The position numbers were made by a program, and so were the translations under genes. From Pseudomonas khavaziana (lineage in GTDB: Bacteria > Pseudomonadota > Gammaproteobacteria > Pseudomonadales > Pseudomonadaceae): 64,000 nucleotides of DNA. Below the pieces are notes generated by a model, which saw only the letters and a program-made list of their open reading frames with translations, did not search any database and was not told where the DNA came from. The stretch lies in the NCBI RefSeq assembly GCF_019145205.1, contig NZ_JAHSTT010000007.1, forward strand, positions 248,001-312,000. Direction: 5' to 3'. Below are positions 33,450 through 42,700 of the stretch, in pieces; position 1 is the first letter of the stretch, and each line of letters begins with the position of its first letter.

Positions 33450-34760
33450 TCAGTCGGCTTGTGCTGCTTCCGCCGGTTTGACTGCTTCTTCGTAAGAGAC
33501 CGCTTTATCGGTCACCTTAGCCTTCTGCAGAACAGTATCCACAACTTGTTCTTCCAGCACAACCGAACGTACTTCGTTCAGTTGCTGGTCATTCTTGTAG
33601 TACCAAGCCACGACCTGCTCAGGCTCCTGGTAGGCGGAAGCCATTTCCTGAATCATTTCGCGAACACGGTCTTCGTCTGGCTTGAGGTCGAACTGCTTGA
33701 CCACTTCGGCCACGATCAGGCCCAGCACAACGCGGCGCTTGGCTTGCTCTTCGAACAACTCGGCCGGCAGCTGGTCAGGCTTGATGTTGCCACCAAACTG
33801 CTGCACAGCTTGTACGCGCAGGCGATCCACTTCGTTGGACAGCAGCGCCTTAGGCACTTCGATCGGGTTGGCGGCCAGCAGACCGTCCATGACTTGGTTC
33901 TTGACCTTGGACTTGATCGCCTGGCGCAGTTCACGCTCCATGTTCTTGCGAACTTCGGTGCGGAAGCCTTCGATGCCGGTTTCCTTGATACCGAACTGAG
34001 CGAAGAATTCTTCATTCAGTTCTGGCAGCTTAGGCTCGGAAACGCTGTTGACGGTCACGGTGAACTCGGCGGCTTTGCCAGCCAGGTCCAGGTTCTGGTA
34101 GTCCGCAGGGAAAGTCAGGTTCAGCACGCGCTCTTCGCCGGCCTTGGCGCCCACCAGGCCGTCTTCGAAACCCGGGATCATGCGGTTGGAACCCAGTACC
34201 AGCTGGGTGCCCTTGGCCGAGCCACCAGCGAAGACTTCGCCGTCAACCTTGCCAACGAAATCGATGTTCAGCTGGTCTTCGTTCTGGGCAGCGCGGTCGG
34301 CCACTTCAAAACGGGTGTTCTGCTTGCGCAGGATTTCCAGCATGTTGTCCAGGTCCGAGTCAGCCACTTCGGCGCTCAGGCGCTCGATGGCGATACCGTC
34401 GAAACCGGCCACTTCGAACTCTGGGAACACTTCGAATACGGCAACGTATTCCAGGTCCTTGCCCGCTTCCAGGGACTTAGGCTCGATCGAAGGCGAGCCA
34501 GCCGGGTTCAGCTTCTGCTCGACAACAGCCTCGTAGAAGGAAGACTGGATCACGTCACCCACAGCTTCCTGGCGTGCATCAGCACCAAAACGACGCTTGA
34601 TTTCGCTCATCGGCACTTTGCCTGGACGGAAACCAGCGATCTTGGCCTTCTGGGCAGTCTGCTGCAGACGCTTGTTGACCGCAGTCTCGATACGCTCTGC
34701 CGGCACGGTGATGCTCATGCGGCGCTCGAGAGCAGTAGTATTTTCAACAGAAACTTGCAT
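33450..34760 (-). CDS. tig: Trigger factor
   Basis: A 436-residue ribosome-bound chaperone and prolyl isomerase. Ribosome-binding signature GFRPGKVPMSEIKRRFG near residues 43-59, FKBP domain about 160-240 (DQLNIDFVGKVDGEVFAGGSAKG, MIPGFEDGLVGAKAGE), and the C-terminal chaperone domain. Starts at ATG 34760 (MQVSVENTTA). First gene of the tig-clpP-clpX-lon order. Confidence 0.98.
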   Translation of the reverse strand: MQVSVENTTALERRMSITVPAERIETAVNKRLQQTAQKAKIAGFRPGKVPMSEIKRRFGADARQEAVGDVIQSSFYEAVVEQKLNPAGSPSIEPKSLEAGKDLEYVAVFEVFPEFEVAGFDGIAIERLSAEVADSDLDNMLEILRKQNTRFEVADRAAQNEDQLNIDFVGKVDGEVFAGGSAKGTQLVLGSNRMIPGFEDGLVGAKAGEERVLNLTFPADYQNLDLAGKAAEFTVTVNSVSEPKLPELNEEFFAQFGIKETGIEGFRTEVRKNMERELRQAIKSKVKNQVMDGLLAANPIEVPKALLSNEVDRLRVQAVQQFGGNIKPDQLPAELFEEQAKRRVVLGLIVAEVVKQFDLKPDEDRVREMIQEMASAYQEPEQVVAWYYKNDQQLNEVRSVVLEEQVVDTVLQKAKVTDKAVSYEEAVKPAEAAQAD

Positions 34761-35120
34761 GGATATTCCTCGTTGCACAGACATTAGCCGGCCATTTCCG
34801 ACCCCAATCAAGGGCATGCATTCTAGTGGGTCAAACTCAAGAAGTCACCCTACTGAGAATACACCGGGAAACCGCCGGCAATTTATCGGTACGAAGGCAC
34901 TGAAGTACCTCGCCCCGGTGACAAATACCGCCAATTGCGCCAGGGCTCTGCGCCGCCTCTTTATATATAGAAGGCGAAGCCGTTCATCTCCCTGACGGCC
35001 CGCCCTGCGAACAGAGTGGGCAGGCAGCGCGGCATCATCGAGATACACAAATACGATGAAACGCCCTGCCGATGCGGCCCAGTACCTGCGACCGCCGAAA
35101 TATTCAAACCGCTGAAACCA
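34761..35120. other. Upstream region of tig, no gene seen
   Basis: About 360 nt between the tig start and the terminator of the tRNA operon. No reading frame with coding character or ribosome site was found. It should hold the tig promoter; I could not assign -35/-10 boxes with confidence. Confidence 0.6.
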
Positions 35121-35121
35121 A

Positions 35122-35154
35122 AAAAGGCGCCAGACTGTTAAATCTGGCGCCTTT
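35122..35154 (-). terminator. Terminator of the tRNA operon
   Basis: Stem AAAGGCGCCAGA/TCTGGCGCCTTT with a short loop, followed on the minus strand by TTTTTT. Confidence 0.9.
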
Positions 35155-35160
35155 CGAATA

Positions 35161-35237
35161 TGGGGTGGACGAAGGGGATCGAACCCTCGACAACGGGAGT
35201 CACAATCCCGTGCTCTACCAACTGAGCTACGCCCACC
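35161..35237 (-). tRNA. tRNA-His (GTG), copy 2
   Basis: 77 nt including the extra 5' G and encoded CCA. The anticodon loop reads TTGTGAC, giving anticodon GTG. Identical over its length to the copy at 35456, consistent with tandem duplication. Confidence 0.96.
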
Positions 35238-35314
35238 ATATTGCGTTAACAAAGAAACCAAACCACTTCTTCTTTGTCGAGCCCTACTGACCTGACGGCC
35301 GAGTAAAGCTTAAT

Positions 35315-35399
35315 TGGTGCGGATGAAGAGACTCGAACTCTTACGCCTCGCGGCGCTGGAACCTAAATCCAGTGTGTCTACCAATTCCACCACATCCGC
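35315..35399 (-). tRNA. tRNA-Leu (TAG)
   Basis: 85 nt with a long variable arm typical of leucine tRNAs and an encoded CCA. The anticodon loop TTTAGGT gives anticodon TAG, reading CUA/CUN. Confidence 0.96.
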
Positions 35400-35416
35400 G
35401 CTTGAAGCTCTTAAAG

Positions 35417-35450
35417 CAAAGGCGCCAGATGATTAATCTGGCGCCTTTCA
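35417..35450 (-). terminator. Internal terminator-like hairpin after the first tRNA-His
   Basis: Stem AAAGGCGCCAGAT/ATCTGGCGCCTTT, nearly the same as the hairpin at the operon end but with a weaker T tract. It appears to have been duplicated together with tRNA-His. Confidence 0.7.
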
Positions 35451-35455
35451 AAATA

Positions 35456-35532
35456 TGGGGTGGACGAAGGGGATCGAACCCTCGACAACGGGAGTCACAA
35501 TCCCGTGCTCTACCAACTGAGCTACGCCCACC
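35456..35532 (-). tRNA. tRNA-His (GTG), copy 1
   Basis: Same 77-nt sequence as the copy at 35161, anticodon GTG, encoded CCA, 5' extra G. Located between tRNA-Arg and tRNA-Leu in the operon. Confidence 0.96.
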
Positions 35533-35563
35533 ATATAGCGCTACTTGTGCCAAAGCTGCCTAA

Positions 35564-35640
35564 TGGCGCACCCGGCAGGACTCGAACCTGCGACCATCCG
35601 CTTAGAAGGCGGATGCTCTATCCAGCTGAGCTACGGGCGC
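35564..35640 (-). tRNA. tRNA-Arg (TCT)
   Basis: 77 nt, cloverleaf intact, anticodon loop CTTCTAA giving TCT, encoded CCA. First tRNA of the operon Arg-His-Leu-His. Confidence 0.96.
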
Positions 35641-35754
35641 CTTATTAATCTGTACTCTTTAAGGATTACAAACTAAGTGCTTCCAGCCTTGCAGGACAAC
35701 TATTCTGCTTGACCTTCTTAACCAGTGCTAGGCTGTGCCCGACAAGTGCGACGA

Positions 35755-35783
35755 ATAGTATAGAGACCCCGGAAACCCGTCAA
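35755..35783 (-). promoter_or_regulatory. Promoter of the tRNA operon
   Basis: On the minus strand: -35 TTGACG, 17-nt spacer, -10 TACTAT, about 115 nt before tRNA-Arg. The 5' leader would be removed by RNase processing. Confidence 0.65.
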
Positions 35784-35915
35784 ATCTTTTTTGAAAAAAA
35801 CTGATTTTATTTAAGGGGTTAGGGCAATTTGCAGACCAAGCGCCTTTGCCCTGGCGACTTGGCGTGCGAGAATGCGCGCACTTTTCCTCCCCCTCTTGAT
35901 GGTTAATCACGCGTA

Positions 35916-36770
35916 ATGACTGCACAACTTATCGATGGCAAATCAATCGCCGCCAGCCTGCGCCAGCAGATCGCCAAACGAGTCTTCGAGCGTAGCCAGC
36001 ACGGCCTGCGCACTCCGGGACTCGCGGTGATCCTGGTCGGCAGCGATCCTGCCTCTCAGGTTTATGTCTCGCACAAGCGTAAAGACTGTGAAGAGGTCGG
36101 CTTTATATCCAAGGCCTATGACTTGCCTTGCGAGACTACCCAGCAGGCCCTTACCGACCTGATCGACTGCCTCAACGAAGACCCGGCGATCGATGGCATC
36201 CTGCTCCAATTGCCATTGCCCGAGCATCTGGACGCCTCCAAGCTGCTGGAGCGTATCCGCCCGGACAAAGACGTCGACGGTTTTCACCCTTATAACGTCG
36301 GCCGCCTGGCCCAACGCATCCCGCTGCTGCGCCCCTGCACGCCCAAAGGCATCATGACCCTGCTGGAAAGCACCGGTGTCGACCTGTACGGACTCGATGC
36401 CGTTATTGTCGGCGCATCCAATATTGTCGGTCGCCCGATGGCCATGGAGCTGCTGCTGGCCGGTTGCACCGTGACCGTCACTCACCGCTTCACCAAGGAT
36501 CTGGCCGGCCACGTCGCCTGCGCCGATCTGGTAGTGGTGGCCGCCGGCAAGCCGGGCTTGGTGAAAGGCGAGTGGATCAAGGAAGGCGCCATCGTCATCG
36601 ACGTGGGCATCAACCGCCAGGACGACGGCAAGTTGGTCGGCGACGTGGTGTATGAAACCGCCCTGCCCCGCGCCGGCTGGATTACGCCGGTACCCGGCGG
36701 TGTCGGCCCGATGACCCGGGCCTGCCTGCTGGAAAATACCCTGTACGCTGCGGAAACCCTGCACGGTTAA
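35916..36770 (+). CDS. folD: Bifunctional methylenetetrahydrofolate dehydrogenase / methenyltetrahydrofolate cyclohydrolase
   Basis: A 284-residue cytoplasmic enzyme of one-carbon folate metabolism using NADP. Seen: VYVSHKRKDCEEVGF with the catalytic Lys, GILLQLPLPEHLD, DKDVDGFHPYNVGRL, the nucleotide-binding VIVGASNIVGRPMAMELL and the C-terminal PVPGGVGPMTRA. Full length. A terminator follows. Confidence 0.97.
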   Translation: MTAQLIDGKSIAASLRQQIAKRVFERSQHGLRTPGLAVILVGSDPASQVYVSHKRKDCEEVGFISKAYDLPCETTQQALTDLIDCLNEDPAIDGILLQLPLPEHLDASKLLERIRPDKDVDGFHPYNVGRLAQRIPLLRPCTPKGIMTLLESTGVDLYGLDAVIVGASNIVGRPMAMELLLAGCTVTVTHRFTKDLAGHVACADLVVVAAGKPGLVKGEWIKEGAIVIDVGINRQDDGKLVGDVVYETALPRAGWITPVPGGVGPMTRACLLENTLYAAETLHG

Positions 36771-36787
36771 TAACCAAGCGTAATGAA

Positions 36788-36817
36788 GAAGCCCTGCCTT
36801 ATCGCGGGGCTTTTTAT
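36788..36817 (+). terminator. Terminator after folD
   Basis: Stem AGCCCTGC/GCGGGGCT (one G-T type pair) with a short loop, followed by TTTTTATT. Confidence 0.85.
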
Positions 36818-36976
36818 TGCCTGCAAAAAAACTGTTTTTTGTTAGTTTTTAAGCACTTTCGTCTGGTTCTAGAAGAACATTCGACAGTTCTTCATCCATA
36901 CTCCTAAAATGTAACGCCATTTATCATAAAACCCGTTCCCAGACGGTATTTCTTACTTTTTAGCGAGTTCATCCGC

Positions 36977-37900
36977 GTGAAAATTCGTCTCTCTATTGTC
37001 AGCCTGTTTTTCGCTTTCACAGGCACCTTCGCCCACGCCGCCGAATCCACCCTGGCCCCGCGTGACGCCTCCAAGCTGCAGATCGCCTCCGGCAGCGCCA
37101 TGCTGGTGGATCTGCAAACCAACAAGGTCATTTATTCCAGCAACCCCGACGTGGTGGTGCCTATCGCCTCGGTGAGCAAGCTGATGACCGGCCTGATCGT
37201 CCTCGAAGCCAAGCAGAACATGGACGAATACATCGACATCAACATCACCGATACGCCCGAGATGAAAGGCGTGTTCTCGCGGGTAAAGATCGGCAGCCAG
37301 ATGCCACGCAAGGAGATGCTGCTGATCGCGCTGATGTCCTCGGAAAACCGCGCTGCGGCAAGCCTTGCCCACCACTATCCGGGGGGCTACGCGGCCTTCA
37401 TCGCGGCAATGAACGCCAAGGCCAAGTCCTTGGGCATGACCAGCACCCACTATGTTGAGCCCACTGGCCTGTCGATCCATAACGTGTCGACCGCCCGCGA
37501 CCTGAGCAAGCTGCTGGCCTATGCGCGCAAGTTCCCGATGCTCAGCCAGTTGAGCACCACCAAGGAAAAGACCGTGGCGTTCCGCAAGCCCAACTACACC
37601 CTGGGTTTTTCCAACACCGACCACCTGATCAACCGCGCCAACTGGGACATCAAGCTGACCAAGACCGGCTTTACCAACCAGGCCGGGCATTGCCTGGTGC
37701 TGGTAACCAGCATGGGCAACCGCCCGGTTTCGCTGGTGATCCTGGATGCCTTTGGCAAGTTCACCCATTTTGCCGACGCCAGCCGCATTCGCAGTTGGGT
37801 CGAGACCGGCAAAGGCGGCGCGGTGCCGGACGTGGCGTTGCGCTACAAGGCTGACAAGAATCTGAAGAATCGGGGGAATGCGGTAGAGGTTCGCCGCTAA
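36977..37900 (+). CDS. pbpG: D-alanyl-D-alanine endopeptidase (PBP7/8 type)
   Basis: A 307-residue periplasmic penicillin-binding protein cleaving DD-crosslinks in peptidoglycan. Signal peptide (LSIVSLFFAFTGTFAHA), SxxK motif in ASVSKLM, SxN in MSSENRAA, and KTG in LTKTGFTNQ. No C-terminal membrane anchor, which fits PbpG rather than DacA/DacC. Starts at GTG 36977. A REPIN lies between it and the convergent lipoprotein gene. Confidence 0.93.
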   Translation: MKIRLSIVSLFFAFTGTFAHAAESTLAPRDASKLQIASGSAMLVDLQTNKVIYSSNPDVVVPIASVSKLMTGLIVLEAKQNMDEYIDINITDTPEMKGVFSRVKIGSQMPRKEMLLIALMSSENRAAASLAHHYPGGYAAFIAAMNAKAKSLGMTSTHYVEPTGLSIHNVSTARDLSKLLAYARKFPMLSQLSTTKEKTVAFRKPNYTLGFSNTDHLINRANWDIKLTKTGFTNQAGHCLVLVTSMGNRPVSLVILDAFGKFTHFADASRIRSWVETGKGGAVPDVALRYKADKNLKNRGNAVEVRR

Positions 37901-37932
37901 CCTCGCCCGCATTACTGAAGCACCGCAAACCA

Positions 37933-38024
37933 AATGTGGGAGGGGGCTTGCTCCCGATAGCAGTGTGCCAGGCTATAAAACTTATCCTGGTAGACCGCTA
38001 TCGGGAGCAAGCCCCCTCCCACTT
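37933..38024. repeat. REPIN (inverted REP doublet)
   Basis: Same arms as at 3978 (GTGGGAGGGGGCTTGCTCCC and complement), with a ~45-nt centre. It fills the gap between the convergent pbpG and C39-like genes. Confidence 0.93.
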
Positions 38025-38025
38025 T

Positions 38026-38688
38026 TTATTTGCGCTCTGCCAGGACCTTGAGCGCCTGGGCTGCTGCTTGCTCCTGCCCCGCCTGGCCCGTTGCATTCGC
38101 CGCATCACGCCAGCGCTGCGCATCCACAGCGGCCGGCAACTGGCTCGGCCGCTGAGTCAGGATGGCCCAGTGCCCCGCACTCTTCCACGCCGACTCGAAG
38201 TCGCTGAACCCCATGGTCAATCGGCGCTCGTTCCCAGAACGCAGCAACACCGTACTCTTCTGCTGGTTGAACCCCACCACCACGACATAGCGCGCCCCGG
38301 ACCAGAAGCTGGAGTTGATTCGGGCCATTACCGGGTAACCGGCCGCCACCTGCGCAAGCAGCGCAGTCAGCTTGGCATCCAGCGGGTAGACCATCAGCCC
38401 GTATTCACGGGCCAGTACCTGCATGTTGCGTTCAAGACCCGCCTCAGCGCCCGGAAGACGCAGCGGCTTATCCAAAAGCCCGGGTGTCATGACAATGCCT
38501 TGTTGCGACAGCATGCTGGCCAATGCCGTAGGACCGCTCTGATAAGCCTCGCTGCGGAAGGTCGGCACGCCGTTGAGCTCAACGCGCTCCGGCAGGCCAG
38601 GCAGTTTCGACGACTGGCTGGAACAGGCCCCGAGCCCCAGGGCAACAGCCAGCAGAAAGGATGTTCTAACGTTCGACCGTGTGCGCAA
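38026..38688 (-). CDS. C39 peptidase-like lipoprotein lacking the catalytic Cys and His
   Basis: About 220 residues. I prefer the TTG start at 38688 (AGAGAG upstream, signal peptide of normal length, lipobox LGLGACSS with Cys22); an ATG at 38739 would add 17 residues. The domain resembles papain-like C39 peptidases, but the nucleophile motif reads YQSGPTALASML (Ser instead of Cys, about residue 51), and the His region reads GARYVVVVG with Arg in place of His. It may bind peptide without cleaving. A repeat-rich Ala/Gln tail of TPR-like character follows. Confidence 0.7.
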   Translation of the reverse strand: MRTRSNVRTSFLLAVALGLGACSSQSSKLPGLPERVELNGVPTFRSEAYQSGPTALASMLSQQGIVMTPGLLDKPLRLPGAEAGLERNMQVLAREYGLMVYPLDAKLTALLAQVAAGYPVMARINSSFWSGARYVVVVGFNQQKSTVLLRSGNERRLTMGFSDFESAWKSAGHWAILTQRPSQLPAAVDAQRWRDAANATGQAGQEQAAAQALKVLAERK

Positions 38689-38756
38689 TTTTTTGACTCT
38701 CTTGATCAACTGCCGGTAAAGGCCCCGATCATAGCCCAATCGCGCTTTCTCTATCC

Positions 38757-38856
38757 TGTAGGAGCGAGCTTGCTCGCGAAAAACTTGCAGGCGCCGCGTT
38801 TACTCAGGAAGCCCGCGTCATCGTTGAAATTTTTCGCGAGCAAGCTCGCTCTTACA
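38757..38856. repeat. Palindromic repeat, TGTAGGAGCGAGCTTGCT family
   Basis: Arms TGTAGGAGCGAGCTTGCTCG and complement, shared centre (GGCGCCGCG, CCCGCGTCATCGTTGA). It begins 17 nt beyond the upstream ATG of the C39-like gene, so it may influence the promoter. Confidence 0.92.
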
Positions 38857-39026
38857 GTGGACCGCGCAAGACCGTACATCTATAGCTGACCAGCGCAGTA
38901 AAGCGCGGCTGATAGAGCAAACAAGTTGGACAGACTCGACCATTGGTCAATAGCAGGCAACCGCCATGTAGCTAGACTGTCCATTGAGAAGACTGTGTGT
39001 GCCCCAAGGGGCGAAAGGAGGCCCGA

Positions 39027-39188
39027 ATGAGCCTTGCTACGACGATTTTCCTGTTGATCTGTGGTTGGCTGGCGGTCGCCGCCGCCATGCTGTGGGGCGT
39101 AATGCGCGTGACCCGCAGGCATCATCACCCCCACGTCAAACCCGCAGCCCCCGCCAAGCCTCCCAAGGCGACAGCGCATCACGCCTAG
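39027..39188 (+). CDS. Small single-pass membrane protein with His-rich tail (53 residues)
   Basis: MSLATTIFLLICGWLAVAAA.. forms one transmembrane helix, followed by a basic, His- and Pro-rich cytoplasmic or periplasmic tail (RRHHHPHVKPAAPAKPPK). A strong RBS (AAGGAGG) lies 5 nt before the ATG at 39027, which decides this start over the one at 38997. The tail could bind metal, but nothing else supports that. Its stop shares the CTAG at 39185-39188 with the convergent lipoprotein stop. Confidence 0.7.
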   Translation: MSLATTIFLLICGWLAVAAAMLWGVMRVTRRHHHPHVKPAAPAKPPKATAHHA

Positions 39189-39595
39189 CCGGGCATGCAA
39201 TTGAAGTCCTGGGTCGCCGCGATTTCCTTGCCGTGCCCATCCTCGAGGGTCGCACGCACGGTGGTGCCCAGGCTCGACTCCACCAGAGTGTAGTGTTCGC
39301 CCGCCTTGAAATGCTTGTACTCGATCCGGCCCTGGCAATCCTGCTGGTTGTCGTCGCCTGGCTCCTCTTCAAATAACGTCACGTCCAGGCGATGGTCCCC
39401 CGGGGTCACTTCAAAATAGCGGCCATCATCCACGCGCTTGCCGTCGACCCGTTCGGCCATCAGGTCATTCGGCGCTTCTTCCTTCAAGCCGATCCAGGCT
39501 TCGCTGGGGTCCGCCTTGGGGATTGGGCCGGCGCAGGCAGCTAGCAACAATACAACGCCAAGTGCGGGAATCAACATCAGTGGTTTAAGTGACAT
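39185..39595 (-). CDS. Small outer-membrane-type lipoprotein
   Basis: A 136-residue protein with lipobox (VVLLLAACAG), then a beta-rich domain (GRYFEVTPGDHRLDVTLFEEE, QGRIEYKHFKAGEHYTLVESSLG) containing two Cys (QDCQG, FNCMPG) that could form a disulfide. Homologous lipoproteins occur across Pseudomonas without assigned function. Convergent with the 53-residue membrane protein, with overlapping stop codons. Confidence 0.75.
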   Translation of the reverse strand: MSLKPLMLIPALGVVLLLAACAGPIPKADPSEAWIGLKEEAPNDLMAERVDGKRVDDGRYFEVTPGDHRLDVTLFEEEPGDDNQQDCQGRIEYKHFKAGEHYTLVESSLGTTVRATLEDGHGKEIAATQDFNCMPG

Positions 39596-39798
39596 GGCAG
39601 GGCTCCAAAGGCATCAAAAAAGGGTGTATCCGATGGCTGACAAGCTTGATCAGCCCGCCTTTGTAGAACAAATGAATACATATGAAAGGATCTTCAGCCG
39701 TTAACTAAATCTTCCTTCACCTGGCTGAAAGGTGCGTGTTAGGTGGGTCGGGCAAGACTGCCGGGGTTTGCAACCCTGCTTTTCTCGGAGACTCACGC

Positions 39799-42700
39799 AT
39801 GCTCGGGCTGGTAAAGACCGCACTGCAAAAGCCGTACACGTTCATCGTGTTGGCCATATTCATCTGCATCATCGGGCCCATGGCGGCCTTGCGTACACCT
39901 ACTGACGTGTTCCCCGATATCGGTATACCGGTGGTCGCCGTGGTCTGGCAGTACAACGGCCTGTCCCCGGACGCCATGGCCGGGCGGGTGATCTACACCT
40001 ATGAACGTTCCTTGAGCACCACCGTCAACGACATCGAACATATCGAATCGCAATCGTTGCCCGGCATGGGCATCGTCAAGATCTTCTTCCAGCCGGGGGT
40101 CGATATCCGCACCGCCAACGCCCAGGTCACGGCGGTGTCACAAACCGTGCTCAAGCAGATGCCGCCTGGCATTACCCCACCGCTGATCCTCAACTACAGC
40201 GCCTCCACGGTGCCGATCCTGCAAATGGCGTTCTCCAGCCCCAGCCTGTCGGAAGCCAGGATCCGCGACCTGGTGCAGAACAATATCCGCCTGCCCCTGA
40301 GCGCCCTGCCCGGCCTGGCCATGCCCACGCCGATGGGCGGCAAGCAACGGCAGATCACCCTCGACCTTGACCCACAGGCCCTGGCCGCCAAAGGCTTGTC
40401 GGCCCAGGACGTGGGCAATGCCCTGGCGTTGCAGAACCAGATCATCCCGGTGGGCACCGCCAAACTCGGCCCCAACGAATACACAATTTTGCTCAACAAC
40501 AGCCCCAAGGCGATCGATGAGCTCAACGACCTGCCGATCAAGACCGTCGATGGTGCGCTGATCACCATCGGCCAAGTGGCCCACGTGCGCGACGGCTCAC
40601 CACCCCAGACCAACATCGTGCGCGTCGACGGTCATCGCGCAGTACTGATGCCGGCACTGAAAAACGGCAGCATCTCGACCCTGTCGATCATCGACGGCAT
40701 CCGCCAGATGCTGCCGCGCATCAACGAAACCCTGCCGCCTTCACTGAAAACCTCGCTGCTGGGTGACGCTTCGGTGTTCGTCAAGCAATCGGTGGGCAGT
40801 GTGGCCCAGGAAGGCATCATCGCCGCGTTGCTGACCAGCGCGATGATCCTGCTGTTCCTCGGCAGCTGGCGCTCGACCCTGATCATTGCCGCATCGATTC
40901 CCCTGGCGGTACTGTCGGCCATTGCGCTGCTGGCGGTCAGCGGGCAAACCCTCAACGTGATGACCCTCGGCGGGCTGGCGTTGGCTGTGGGGATCCTGGT
41001 GGACGACGCCACGGTGACCATCGAAAACATCAACTGGCACCTGGAACAAGGCAAGGCGGTGAAGACTGCGATCCTCGACGGTGCCGCACAAATCGTCGGC
41101 CCGGCGTTCGTCTCGCTGCTGTGCATCTGCATCGTGTTCGTGCCGATGTTCTTGCTGCAAGGCATCGCCGGTTACCTGTTCCGGCCGATGGCCCTGGCGG
41201 TGATCTTTGCCATGGCCAGCTCGTTCATCTTGTCGCGCACCCTGGTGCCGACGCTGGCGATGTTTCTGCTCAAGCCGCACACACCGGAGTCGGGCGTTGG
41301 GCATCATCCTGAAGATGAGTTCATCAACCACCATGAAGGCGAGCAGCACAAGCAGCCGCGCAATGCCGCGCTGCAAGCCATGTTGAATTTCCAACAAGGT
41401 TTCGAGCGCCACTTCTCGAATATCCGCGACACCTACCATGGCTTGCTGACGTTGGCCCTGGGTCATCGCAAGCGCTTTATCGTGGGTTTTCTGGCCTGTG
41501 TACTCGCGTCCTTCCTGCTACTGCCAAGCCTGGGTCAGGACTTTTTCCCGGCCACCGATGCAGGAGCCCTGGCGCTGCACGTGCGCTTGCCGCTGGGCAC
41601 GCGCATCGAGGAAAGCGCCGCGGCCTTTGACCGCATTGAAGCGCGGATCCGTGAAGTGATCCCCGCCGAAGAACTGGACACCATCGTCGACAATATCGGC
41701 ATCCCGCTCAGCGGCATCGACATGGCCTACAGCAGCAGCGGCACCATCGGCCCGCAGGATGGGGACATCCAGGTCACCCTGAAAAAAGACCATGCGCCCA
41801 CCGCCGACTACGTGAAAAAACTGCGTGAAGCCCTGCCACAAAGTTTCCCCGGCAGCCACTTCGCCTTCCTGCCGGCCGACATCAGCAGCCAGATCCTCAA
41901 CTTCGGCGCGCCGGCCCCGCTGGATGTAAAAATCTCCGGGCGCAGCGATGCAGAAAACCGCGCCTACGCCGTGGAACTGGAGCGGCGTCTGCGACATGTG
42001 CCGGGCATCGCCGACCTGCGCATCCAGCAGTCCACCGGCTATCCATCGTTGCAGGTGAATGTCGACCGCATGCGCGCCAATGGTCTGGGCATCACCGAGC
42101 GCGACGTCACCAACAGCATGGTCGCCTCCCTCGCTGGCAGCTCGCAAACCGCACCGACCTTCTGGCTTAACCCGGCCAATGGCGTGTCCTATTCCATCGT
42201 TGCTGCCACCCCGCAATACCGCCTCGACAGCTTGCCGTCCCTGGAAGCGCTACCCGTGACCGGCGCCGATGGCCAGTCGCAGATCCTTGGCGGCGTGGCC
42301 ACCATTTCCCGTGTGCAAAGCCCGGCGGTGGTCACCCACTACAACATCGAACCGACCCTGGACCTGTATGCCAACGTACAAGGCCGCGACCTCGGTGGCG
42401 TCGCCCGCGACGTGCAAAAAGTCCTGGATGACACCGCCGCCATGCGCCCCAAGGGCGCGACGATCAGCCTGCATGGGCAGATCGATGCGCTGCATGAGGC
42501 GTTCAGTGGCTTGAGTTTCGGTTTGCTCGGCGCGGTGGTGCTGATCTATCTGCTGATCGTGGTCAATTTCCAATCCTGGGCCGACCCCTTTGTGATCATC
42601 ACGGCCTTGCCGGCTGCACTGGCGGGCATCGTGTGGATGCTGTTCCTCAGTGGCACCTCATTGTCGGTGCCGGCCCTTACCGGAGCCATCTTGTGCATGG

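Noticed and set aside
33426..34787. A 453-codon open frame opposite trigger factor
   Set aside because: Mirror of tig; no recognisable protein features and no ribosome site.
35161..35640. tRNA cluster considered as an integration site for a genomic island
   Set aside because: No integrase, no direct repeat of a tRNA end at a distance and core genes on both sides.
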